Assembly: GCF_000721495.1 (NCBI RefSeq)
Contig: NZ_JOHY01000002.1
Location: 124,001 to 188,000, forward strand
Length of the DNA: 64,000 bases
Source of the DNA: Streptomyces sp. NRRL F-5123
GTDB taxonomy: Bacteria > Actinomycetota > Actinomycetes > Streptomycetales > Streptomycetaceae
Direction of reading: 5' to 3'
Both the position numbers and the translations under genes were made by a program. The notes below the pieces were generated by a model. It was not told the DNA's origin. It saw only the letters and a list, made by a program, of their open reading frames with translations, and did not search any database. Below, piece after piece: positions 42,404-49,948 of the stretch (positions are counted from its first letter, which is position 1; every line of letters starts with the position of its first letter).

Positions 42404-43243
42404 ATGTCCGTACAGGTGGGCAGTCCCAAGGTGCTCGACTCCGACGCAGCACCGCACGATGCTCTTCATCACGGCGAGGCCATCGACACCCGTACGCTGT
42501 CCCGCTCGCTCTTCCTGCGCCTCGCGGAAGTGCCGCAGGACAGCCCGGAACGCACCTACGTACGCGACACGCTCATCGAGCTCAACCTCCCGCTCGTGCG
42601 GTACGCGGCGGCGCGCTTCCGCAGCCGCAACGAGCCCATGGAGGACATCGTCCAGGTCGGCACCATCGGCCTGATCAAAGCCATCGACCGCTTCGACTGC
42701 GAGCGCGGGGTCGAGTTCCCCACCTTCGCGATGCCGACGATCGTCGGCGAGGTCAAGCGCTTCTTCCGCGACACCTCGTGGTCGGTACGGGTGCCGCGGC
42801 GGCTCCAGGAGCTCCGGCTGGCACTCACCAAGGCCAGTGACGAACTCTCCCAGCGGCTGGACCGCTCCCCGACCGTCGGCGAGCTGGCGGCCTGCCTCGG
42901 CGTGTCCGAGGAGGACGTGGTGGACGGCCTCGCGGTCGGAAACGCCTACACGGCCAGCTCCCTCGACTCCCCGCCGCCCGAGGACGACGGCAGCGAGGGC
43001 TCGCTCGCCGACCGGCTCGGCTACGAGGACGCGGCACTCGAAGGCGTCGAGTACCGCGAGTCGCTCAAACCGCTGCTGGCGCAACTGCCGCCGCGCGAGC
43101 GGCAGATCATCATGCTGCGGTTCTTCGCGAACATGACGCAGTCGCAGATCGGCGAGGAGGTCGGCATCTCGCAGATGCACGTCTCCCGGCTGCTGACGAG
43201 GACCTTGGCTCAGCTCCGCGAGGGGCTCACCGCCGAGGCCTGA
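42404..43243 (+). CDS. sigN: SigB/SigF-family RNA polymerase sigma factor
   Basis: A 279-residue sigma factor, close paralogue of the preceding one: same [15 protein letters not shown] in region 2, DRSPTVGELAACLGVSEEDV in region 3 and IIMLRFFANMTQSQIGEEVG in region 4. By tandem position it corresponds to SigN of S. coelicolor (recalled). The GTG is preceded by AAGGGGGTGG. The SigB-type promoter just upstream suggests control by itself or by a relative. Confidence 0.87.
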   Translation: MSVQVGSPKVLDSDAAPHDALHHGEAIDTRTLSRSLFLRLAEVPQDSPERTYVRDTLIELNLPLVRYAAARFRSRNEPMEDIVQVGTIGLIKAIDRFDCERGVEFPTFAMPTIVGEVKRFFRDTSWSVRVPRRLQELRLALTKASDELSQRLDRSPTVGELAACLGVSEEDVVDGLAVGNAYTASSLDSPPPEDDGSEGSLADRLGYEDAALEGVEYRESLKPLLAQLPPRERQIIMLRFFANMTQSQIGEEVGISQMHVSRLLTRTLAQLREGLTAEA

Positions 43244-43300
43244 CGGGACGGAGTGGTCGGGCCTGCCTGGTGAAGCGCCGAGGCGCCCGAGGACCGAGGG

Positions 43301-43498
43301 CTACTTCATGGCGAGTACGACCACTCCGACGATGACGACCACCGCGACGACGATGCCGACGATCAGACCGACCCGCGGACGGGCCTGCGCCCGCTGCACC
43401 TCGACGGCCTGCGGCTGCTCGTCGACGAAGGCGCGGAACATCTGCGTGGAGCCGGCCGGGTCGTAGTTGTTCTCAGGGCTTTGCTGGCTACTCGACAT
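43301..43498 (-). CDS. Small C-terminally anchored membrane protein
   Basis: A 65-residue protein. The hydrophilic N-terminus (MSSSQQSPENNYDPAGSTQM) is followed by a single Val/Ile-rich helix (VGLIVGIVVAVVVIVGVVVL) at the very end. Convergent with the sigma-factor gene. The role is unknown. Confidence 0.7.
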   Translation of the reverse strand: MSSSQQSPENNYDPAGSTQMFRAFVDEQPQAVEVQRAQARPRVGLIVGIVVAVVVIVGVVVLAMK

Positions 43499-43601
43499 GC
43501 CGCCTGACCCTAGCGTGTCGGCTCCGGCCGCCGCACCCCCCGCAGGCCCCCCATCTGCGGCAGTGACGCACGTGGCGTGCGCCACAGCCTCCCCATAGCA
43601 C

Positions 43602-43643
43602 TTGCGCAATACAACCATACGAGCCTATGGTTGCTTCAGGCAA
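43602..43643. promoter_or_regulatory. Nested palindromes before the exporter gene
   Basis: Three dyads in 42 bp: TTGCGCAA (43602-43609), CAACCATA-N6-TATGGTTG (43612-43633) and TTGC-N5-GCAA (43631-43643). They end 15 bp before the ATG. Suits a MarR- or TetR-type repressor sensing the exporter's substrate; no such regulator gene is nearby. Confidence 0.65.
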
Positions 43644-43658
43644 TTAAGTGGAGGCCTG

Positions 43659-45269
43659 ATGGCGACCCCGTCGACCAGGAGCGACAACCAGCTCCCCGAC
43701 CAGTCCGGCACGACCGGACCCTCAGCTCACACCGCCCCGCCGGGCTCCCCGGACGGGGCGGTCATGTCCCACCGGCAGATCATGGAGGCGCTCTCCGGCC
43801 TGCTGCTGGGGCTCTTCGTGGCGATCCTGTCGTCCACCATCGTCTCCAACGCGCTGCCGCGCATCCTGTCGGACATCGGCGGCGGCCAGAGCGCGTACAC
43901 CTGGGTGGTCACCGCCTCGCTGCTGGCCGTCACCGCCACCACGCCGATCTGGGGCAAGCTCTCCGACCTCTTCAGCAAGAAGCTGCTCATCCAGCTCTCG
44001 CTGGTGATCTACGTGCTCGGCTCGGTCGTGGCGGGCTTCTCCACCAACCCCGGCATGCTCATCGGCTGCCGCCTCGTCCAGGGCATCGGCGCCGGCGGCC
44101 TGTCCGCGCTGACCCAGGTGATCCTGGCCGCGATGATCTCGCCGCGCGAGCGCGGCCGCTACAGCGGCTACCTCGGCGCGACCTTCGCCGTCGCCACCGT
44201 CGGCGGCCCGCTCATCGGCGGTGTGATCGTCGACTCGGCGCTCGGCTGGCGCTGGTGCTTCTACGTCGGCGTGCCCTTCGCGATCATCGCGCTGGTCGTG
44301 CTGCAGAAGACGCTGCACCTGCCGGTCGTCAAGCGCCAGGTGAAGATCGACTGGACGGGCGCCTTCTTCATCACCGCGGCCGTGTCGCTGCTGATGATCT
44401 GGGTGTCGCTGGCCGGCCAGAACTACGCCTGGATGTCCTGGCAGTCCTACGTGATGGTGCCCCTCGCGCTCGTGCTCGGCGCGCTCTTCGTCCACACCGA
44501 GTCGCGCGCCGCCGAGCCCATCGTGCCGCTGCGGCTCTTCCGCAACGCCACCATCACCCTGACCTCGCTGGCCAGCCTCTTCGTGGGCGTCGCGATGTTC
44601 GCCGGCACCGTCTTCCTGAGCCAGTACTTCCAGCTGGCCCGCGGCGAGACCCCGACGATGTCCGGCATCATGACCATCCCGCTGATCGCCGGCCTGTTCC
44701 TCTCCTCCACTGTGACCGGCCAGATCATCACCCGCACCGGGCGCTGGAAGGTCTTCCTGGTCGCCGGCGGCCTGCTGCTCACCGCGGGCGCCGCGACGCT
44801 CGGCCTGATCCGCTACGACACCCCGTACTGGGAGGTCGGCATCTACATGGCGCTGCTCGGGCTCGGCGTCGGCATGATGATGCAGAACCTGGTGCTCGCC
44901 GTGCAGAACCAGGTGTCCACCGCGGACCTCGGCTCCGCCAGCTCGCTCGTGACCTTCTTCCGCTCCCTCGGCGGCGCGATCGGCGTCAGCGCGCTCGGCG
45001 CGGTCCTCGGCAACCGCGTCACGCACTTCGTGAGCAACGGCCTCGCCGCCCTCCACGTCAAGGCCGACTCCGGCGACAGCGGCGGCATCCCCGACGTCGC
45101 CCTGCTGCCCCAGCCGGTGCGCGGCGTCGTGGAGAGCGCGTACGGGCACGGCATCGGCGACGTCTTCCTCTACGCGGCGCCCTTCGCGCTGCTGTCCTTC
45201 CTGCTCGTCATCTTCGTCAAGGAGGTCGCGCTCAAGACCCGCAGCGGCCTGCAGCGCGCCGACGACTGA
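43659..45269 (+). CDS. MFS multidrug exporter, DHA2 (14-TM, EmrB/QacA)
   Basis: A 536-residue permease with 14 predicted helices. LDxTIVNVALP-type motif D appears as LSSTIVSNALPRI; motif A as GKLSDLFSKK; motif C as YLGATFAVATVGGPLIGG. It exports drugs or endogenous metabolites using the proton gradient. The ATG at 43659 follows GTGGAGG. A likely operator cluster precedes it. Confidence 0.93.
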   Translation: MATPSTRSDNQLPDQSGTTGPSAHTAPPGSPDGAVMSHRQIMEALSGLLLGLFVAILSSTIVSNALPRILSDIGGGQSAYTWVVTASLLAVTATTPIWGKLSDLFSKKLLIQLSLVIYVLGSVVAGFSTNPGMLIGCRLVQGIGAGGLSALTQVILAAMISPRERGRYSGYLGATFAVATVGGPLIGGVIVDSALGWRWCFYVGVPFAIIALVVLQKTLHLPVVKRQVKIDWTGAFFITAAVSLLMIWVSLAGQNYAWMSWQSYVMVPLALVLGALFVHTESRAAEPIVPLRLFRNATITLTSLASLFVGVAMFAGTVFLSQYFQLARGETPTMSGIMTIPLIAGLFLSSTVTGQIITRTGRWKVFLVAGGLLLTAGAATLGLIRYDTPYWEVGIYMALLGLGVGMMMQNLVLAVQNQVSTADLGSASSLVTFFRSLGGAIGVSALGAVLGNRVTHFVSNGLAALHVKADSGDSGGIPDVALLPQPVRGVVESAYGHGIGDVFLYAAPFALLSFLLVIFVKEVALKTRSGLQRADD

Positions 45270-45418
45270 GCGTCCCGGGCGCTGCGCGCCCGCCCGGTGA
45301 ACCCCCGTTCACCCGCCCTGTGCCCGACAGCGGAGAGGTCCAGGCAGCGGAGGTACGGGTGACGGGTCCCGGCGGCGGCCGAGGCAGGGGACGGCCGACG
45401 CCGCCCGCCGGGACCCCC

Positions 45419-45461
45419 GGTGCTCCCACGCCCGGCGGGCGTGGGAGCACCGACGTAAAGT
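45419..45461 (+). promoter_or_regulatory. 15-bp perfect hairpin plus TAAAGT -10 of a leaderless gene
   Basis: GGTGCTCCCACGCCC, loop GGC, GGGCGTGGGAGCACC (45419-45451), followed at once by TAAAGT (45456-45461), 6 bp before the ATG at 45468. The hairpin may terminate the exporter transcript, and its right arm overlaps the -35 region of the next gene. Confidence 0.65.
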
Positions 45462-45467
45462 GCTGGC

Positions 45468-45929
45468 ATGGCTCCCAACATCGCCACCAACACCGCGGTC
45501 TCGCGGGAAGAGCTCCTCGACTTCGTACGCCCGCGGCACCGGGCGATCCTCCTCACCACCCGCGCGGACGGCCGCCCCCAGGGCTCCCCGCTCACGGCCG
45601 GCGTCGACGACGCCGGCCGCATCGTCGTGTCGACCTACCCCGAGCGCGCGAAGACCCGCAACGCGCGGCGCGACCCGCGGGTGAGCGTCATCGTCCTGTC
45701 GGACGAGTGGAACGGGCCGTGGGTGCAGATCGACGGCGTCGCCGAGGTGCTGGACGTGCCCGACTCCGTCGAGCCGCTGGTCGAGTACTTCCGCAACATC
45801 AGCGGGGAGCACCCCGACTGGGCGGAGTACCGCGAAGCGATGGTCCGCCAGGGGAAGTCCCTCCTCCGCATCACCCCGGAACGCTGGTCCCCCGTCGCCA
45901 CGGGCGGCTTCCCGGCGCGGCTGGCCTGA
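45468..45929 (+). CDS. PPOX-class F420-dependent oxidoreductase
   Basis: A 153-residue split-barrel flavin/F420-binding protein: HRAILLTTRADGRPQGSPLT, VVSTYPERAKTRNARRDPRV and SDEWNGPWVQIDGVAEVLD fit the TIGR03618-type family. It should use the deazaflavin cofactor F420, abundant in actinomycetes, to reduce an unknown substrate. Leaderless ATG. Confidence 0.85.
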   Translation: MAPNIATNTAVSREELLDFVRPRHRAILLTTRADGRPQGSPLTAGVDDAGRIVVSTYPERAKTRNARRDPRVSVIVLSDEWNGPWVQIDGVAEVLDVPDSVEPLVEYFRNISGEHPDWAEYREAMVRQGKSLLRITPERWSPVATGGFPARLA

Positions 45930-46000
45930 GACCCGCCCGCCGGGTACGCCCGGGCTGCGCCTTGCGGTGGCCCGCGCGACCTTGCGGTGGGTGGGTGGCT

Positions 46001-46024
46001 TGTCGCGCAGTTCCCCGCGCCCCT
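46001..46024. repeat. Dispersed GCGCAGTTCCCCGCGCCCCT repeat
   Basis: Same family as the unit at 37651-37670, single orientation. A CCTTGCGGTGG unit is also tandemly repeated just before it at 45960-45990. It occupies the convergent gap before the GT39 gene end. Confidence 0.65.
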
Positions 46025-46117
46025 GATTGGTTGCCCCGCGCGGCAGGAGCAGGCTCTTACCGCGCAGGGCAGGCGTTTTTCAGGGGCGCGTGGGCCGCCC
46101 CCGGCGGGCGGGGCGTG

Positions 46118-48298
46118 CTACGACGTCAGGTCGTACACCGTCGTCGAGCCCACCGTCTTCGCGGTGAACGTCGACTCGACCCATGAGGCGATGTCGGACG
46201 CGGCGGCGGAGCCGCCCATGCTCCCGCCGCCCATGCCGCCGCCGCCGATGAAGTAGTGGATGCGGCCGTCGGCGACGTACTTCTTGAACTGGGCGAGCGT
46301 CGGGGACGGGTCGCTGCCGTTGAAGCCGCCGACGGACATCACGGGCTTGCCGGTCGCGAGCTGGTAGCTCGCCTGGTTCTGCGAGCCGACGGCAGCGGCC
46401 ACCCACGTGTACTTCCCGGCGTTCGCCTTGAGCAGGGACGTCATCGCGGAACTGACCTGCGCGCCGTTGAGCAGGCCGCCCATGCCGCCGGCGCCTCCCG
46501 CGCCGCCGGGGAAGCCGCCCTCGCCCATGCCGGGCGGGAACTGGCCCTGGCCGGTCTGCCCGCCGGGGAAGCCCTGCCGGCCTTGACCGGTCTGGCCGGT
46601 CTGGCCGGTCTGGCCGGTCTGGCCGCCCGGGAAGCCCTGGGCGCCGTTCTGGCCGGTCTGCCCGCCGGGGAAGCCCTGCCCGCCTGCCTGGCCGCCGGGC
46701 CCGCCCGGCGTGCCGCCCGGCATGCCGCCGCGGCCGCCTCCGCCGCCGCCCGGGAAGCCGCCGGACATGACGGCCGGGCCCGCGGTCACGATGGAGCCCT
46801 GGTGCGGGGTCGAGACGGTGTCGAGGGTGTACGCCACGGGCCCGCCGAGCACGGCGACGAGCCCGAGGCCGGCCGCGGCGGCGCCCACGGCGGCGCTCCG
46901 CACGTACGGCAGCGCGAGGAGCGCGACCGCGGCGAGGATGCCCGCGCCCAGCACCGCGGTGCGCAGCCACGGGTGCCAGTCGGGGGAGCGGTTCAGCAGC
47001 ACGTACGCGACCGCGCCCGTACCGGCGACGACGGCGCCGAGAGCCGCGGCCGCGGGCAGTTCGCCGCGGCGCCGCCACAGCAGGACGCCGCCCGTCGCGC
47101 ACACCGCGGCGATGTACGGGGCCAGCGCGATGTTGTAGTACTGGTGGAAGATCCCGGACATGAAGCTGAACGTCACGAACGTGACGATCAGCGAGCCGCC
47201 CCACAGCATGAGGTCGCCGCGGACCAGGTCGGTGCGGCGGGCGCGCCGGGTGAGCCACAGGCCCGCGAGGAGCAGCGCGAAGGCCGCGGGGAGCAGCCAC
47301 GCGATCTGCCCGCCCATGTCGGAGCTGAAGAGCCGCCCGACGCCGGTCTCGCCCCACATGCCGCCGCCACCGCCCCCGCCGGGTCCGCGGCCCCCGCCGA
47401 CGCTGCCGGTCTCGTTGCCGGTGATACGGCCGAAGCCGTTGTAGCCGAAGGTCAGCGACAGGAAGCTGTTGTCCTGCGAGCCGCCGATGTAGGGGCGGGA
47501 GGACTTGGGCCACAGCTCGACGATCGCGACCCACCAGCCGCCCGCGACGACCATCGCGCCACCCGCGGCGAGCAGCTGCAGCAGCCGGCGCGGCAGCCGC
47601 GCGGGCGCGCACACGGCGTAGACGAGGGTGAGCGAGGGCACGATCAGCCAGGCCTGGAGGGTCTTGGTGAGGAAGGCGAGGCCGAGCAGTCCGCCCGCGG
47701 CCAGCAGCCACCGGGTGCTCGCGTGCTCCAGCGCGCGCTGCACGCAGTAGATCGTGGCCACCATGAGCAGCGCGAGCAGCGCGTCGGGGTTGTTGAAGCG
47801 GAACATGAGCGCGGCGACCGGCGTGAGCGCCAGCAGCGCCCCGGCCAGCAGGCCCGCACCGGCGCCGAACCGGCGGCGTACGGCGGCGTTCAGCAGCGCC
47901 ACGGTGCCGACGCCCATGAGCGCCTCGGGCACCAGGATCTGCCACGAGCCGAGGCCGAAGAGCCGTACGGACAGGGCCATCGGCCACAGCGCGGCCGGCG
48001 GCTTGTCGACGGTGATGGCGTTCGCCGCGTCCGAGGAGCCGAAGAAGAAGGCCTTCCAGCTCTGGCTGCCGGCCTGGACGGCCGCGGAGTAGAAGGAGTT
48101 GGCGTAGCCGGAGGCGCCCAGGTCGTACAGGTAGAGCACGAGGGTGCCGAGCAGCAGCGCGAGCAGCGCGGGGCGGGCCCACGCCGGGTCGGCGGTCCGG
48201 CCGCGCCACATCCGGCGCGCCAGGCGGGCCGCGCGGGCCTGCGCCGAGGACGGGCGGGCGGCGGTCGGCGCGTGGGGAAAGCCGGTCGTCGCGGTCAT
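46118..48298 (-). CDS. GT39-family membrane glycosyltransferase with collagen-like insert
   Basis: A 726-residue integral membrane protein. The ArnT/PMT-type N-terminal two thirds has about 12 helices, with SGYANSFYSAAVQAGSQSW and DKPPAALWPMALSVRLFG, the conserved first-loop region. A stretch of about 95 residues follows, made almost entirely of Gly-Pro-Gln-Thr (GFPGG, GGQTGQ units). Then a soluble C-terminal domain (KYTWVAAAVGSQNQASYQLA) with a GGGGMGGGSMGG loop. It should transfer sugar from a polyprenyl-phosphate donor to a lipid or protein outside the membrane. The start overlaps the GT2-GtrA stop by 4 bp: one operon, donor synthesis then transfer. Confidence 0.88.
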   Translation of the reverse strand: MTATTGFPHAPTAARPSSAQARAARLARRMWRGRTADPAWARPALLALLLGTLVLYLYDLGASGYANSFYSAAVQAGSQSWKAFFFGSSDAANAITVDKPPAALWPMALSVRLFGLGSWQILVPEALMGVGTVALLNAAVRRRFGAGAGLLAGALLALTPVAALMFRFNNPDALLALLMVATIYCVQRALEHASTRWLLAAGGLLGLAFLTKTLQAWLIVPSLTLVYAVCAPARLPRRLLQLLAAGGAMVVAGGWWVAIVELWPKSSRPYIGGSQDNSFLSLTFGYNGFGRITGNETGSVGGGRGPGGGGGGGMWGETGVGRLFSSDMGGQIAWLLPAAFALLLAGLWLTRRARRTDLVRGDLMLWGGSLIVTFVTFSFMSGIFHQYYNIALAPYIAAVCATGGVLLWRRRGELPAAAALGAVVAGTGAVAYVLLNRSPDWHPWLRTAVLGAGILAAVALLALPYVRSAAVGAAAAGLGLVAVLGGPVAYTLDTVSTPHQGSIVTAGPAVMSGGFPGGGGGGRGGMPGGTPGGPGGQAGGQGFPGGQTGQNGAQGFPGGQTGQTGQTGQTGQGRQGFPGGQTGQGQFPPGMGEGGFPGGAGGAGGMGGLLNGAQVSSAMTSLLKANAGKYTWVAAAVGSQNQASYQLATGKPVMSVGGFNGSDPSPTLAQFKKYVADGRIHYFIGGGGMGGGSMGGSAAASDIASWVESTFTAKTVGSTTVYDLTS
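46587..46625 (-). repeat. TCTGGCCGG nonanucleotide repeat, about four units, coding
   Basis: Tandem 9-bp units encoding the Gln-Thr-Gly run of the GT39 collagen-like insert. In-frame expansion or contraction would vary the insert length. Confidence 0.8.
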
Positions 48299-49923
48299 CG
48301 CGGGCTCCTGTCGGAGGGGTTCGGGGCCCCGCGGTCCGCGGTGCCGTAGGAGGTGGTGCCGTGCGGGCTCGCGCCCGGGACGGAGCCGTACGGACCGGCG
48401 CCGGAAACGCCGGGGCCGGAGCCGTACGGACCCCCGGGTACGCCGGGCGAGCCGCCGTGCCGGCCCGCACCCGGGACGGAGCCGTACGGACCGGCGCCGG
48501 AAACGCCGGGGCCGGAGCCGTACGGGCCCCCGGGTACGCCGGGCGAGCCCGCGCCCGGGACGGAGCCGTACGCGTCGGGCGCGGCGCCGTACGGGCGCGC
48601 CTCGGGCGCCGTCCCGTACCGCGTGGCCTCCGGGGTGGCTGCGGCGGCAGCCGCGGGGCCTGCCGGATCGGGGAAGACCCACGCGCGGAAGAGCAGGAAG
48701 CGCAGCACGGTCGCCGCGAGGTTCGCCGCGACGAGGACGGCCAGCTCGCTGCCGTGCGAGGGCGAGTCCGTCGCCGTGTGCAGCGCGGCGAGCGAGCCGC
48801 TGGTCAGGGCGAGGCCGATCGCGAAGACGACGAGCCCCTGCGCCTGGTGCCGCATCGCGCGGTCGCGGCCGCGTACGCCGAAGGTGAGGCGGCGGTTGGC
48901 GGCGGTGTTGCCGAGCGCGGACAGCAGCAGGGCGAGCGCGTTGGCGACCTGCGAGCCCGTGCCGAGCCGGAAGAGGGAGAAGAGCGCGAGGTAGACGAGG
49001 GTGCTGAGGACGCCGACGACGCAGAAGCCGACGAGCTGGCGGGCCAGCCCGGCCGGCACGCCGGACAGGTCGCGGTCGCGCGGGTCGTCGCCGAAGGGGC
49101 GGCGCAGCCGGTCCAGGGCGAGCCGGCCGGTGGCCAGCGCCCGGCCGACACGCCAGACACCGCGCAGGTCGTCCAGCGCGGTACGGACGATGTCGACGCT
49201 GCTGTCCGGGTCGTCGACCCAGTCGACGGGCACCTCGTGGATGCGCAGGCCCGCGCGTTCGGCGACGACGAGCATCTCGGTGTCGAAGAACCAGCCGGTG
49301 TCCTCGACCATCGGCAGCAGCCGCTCCGCGACGTCGCCGCGGATCGCCTTGAAGCCGCACTGGGCGTCGGAGAAGCGGGCGGCGAGCGAGCCGCGCAGGA
49401 TCATGTTGTAGGCGCGGGAGACGAACTCCCGCTTGGCGCCGCGCACCACGCGCGAGGAGCGCGCGAGGCGGGAGCCGATCGCCAGGTCGGAGTGCCCGGA
49501 GATGAGCGGGGCGACGAGCGGCAGCAGTGCGTTGAGGTCGGTGGACAGGTCGACGTCCATGTACGCCAGCACGGGCGCGTCGGACGCGGTCCACACGGTG
49601 CGCAGCGCGCGGCCGCGCCCCTTCTGCTCCAGCCGGAAGGACGTGACCTCGGGCATCTGTGCGGCGAGTTCCGCGGCGACCAGCGGCGTCAGGTCGGTGC
49701 TGGCGTTGTCCGCGACCGTGATGCGGAAGGGGTACGGGAAGGTGCCCGACAGATGGGCGTGCAGGCGGCGGACGCAGGGGCCGAGGTCGTCCTCCTCGTT
49801 GTAAACGGGGATGACGACGTCCAGCACCGGGGTGGCGGCCGCGCCGCTCACGCCCTCGGCGGGCGCCGCGTCCGCGACCGGCAGGTGCTGCCGGGGCGGC
49901 AGGTTGCCGAGTGTGGTTCGCAT
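48295..49923 (-). CDS. GT2-GtrA bifunctional polyprenyl-phosphate glycosyltransferase
   Basis: A 542-residue fusion. The GT2 domain (about 32-260) has VVIPVYNEEDDL, DNASTDLT, and the AYMDVDLSTD metal motif; a GtrA four-helix membrane domain (about 290-420) has VGVLSTLVYLALF and LGNTAANRRLTFG. The cytosolic tail (about 425-542) is Gly/Pro/Tyr-rich with a 32-residue tandem repeat. It probably makes dolichyl/polyprenyl-phosphate sugar and flips it for the GT39 partner. The ATG lies 26 bp after the sensor-kinase stop. Confidence 0.9.
   Translation of the reverse strand: MRTTLGNLPPRQHLPVADAAPAEGVSGAAATPVLDVVIPVYNEEDDLGPCVRRLHAHLSGTFPYPFRITVADNASTDLTPLVAAELAAQMPEVTSFRLEQKGRGRALRTVWTASDAPVLAYMDVDLSTDLNALLPLVAPLISGHSDLAIGSRLARSSRVVRGAKREFVSRAYNMILRGSLAARFSDAQCGFKAIRGDVAERLLPMVEDTGWFFDTEMLVVAERAGLRIHEVPVDWVDDPDSSVDIVRTALDDLRGVWRVGRALATGRLALDRLRRPFGDDPRDRDLSGVPAGLARQLVGFCVVGVLSTLVYLALFSLFRLGTGSQVANALALLLSALGNTAANRRLTFGVRGRDRAMRHQAQGLVVFAIGLALTSGSLAALHTATDSPSHGSELAVLVAANLAATVLRFLLFRAWVFPDPAGPAAAAAATPEATRYGTAPEARPYGAAPDAYGSVPGAGSPGVPGGPYGSGPGVSGAGPYGSVPGAGRHGGSPGVPGGPYGSGPGVSGAGPYGSVPGASPHGTTSYGTADRGAPNPSDRSPR
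48374..48549 (-). repeat. 80-bp near-identical direct repeats (96-bp period), coding
   Basis: Copies at 48374-48453 and 48470-48549 differ at one position; a partial third copy begins at 48554. The 96-bp period equals 32 codons, so the duplication preserves frame. It encodes the PYGSGPGVSGAGPYGSVPG tail of the GT2-GtrA protein. The near identity implies recent duplication or gene conversion. Confidence 0.9.
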
Positions 49924-49948
49924 ACGCCGAGGCTCGGCGCCGGCCCTG

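Noticed and set aside
46118..49594. A 1158-codon fusion of GT2-GtrA shadow and GT39
   Set aside because: GT39 begins at 48298 overlapping the end of the GT2-GtrA gene in a different frame; the extension is the GT2-GtrA gene read out of frame.
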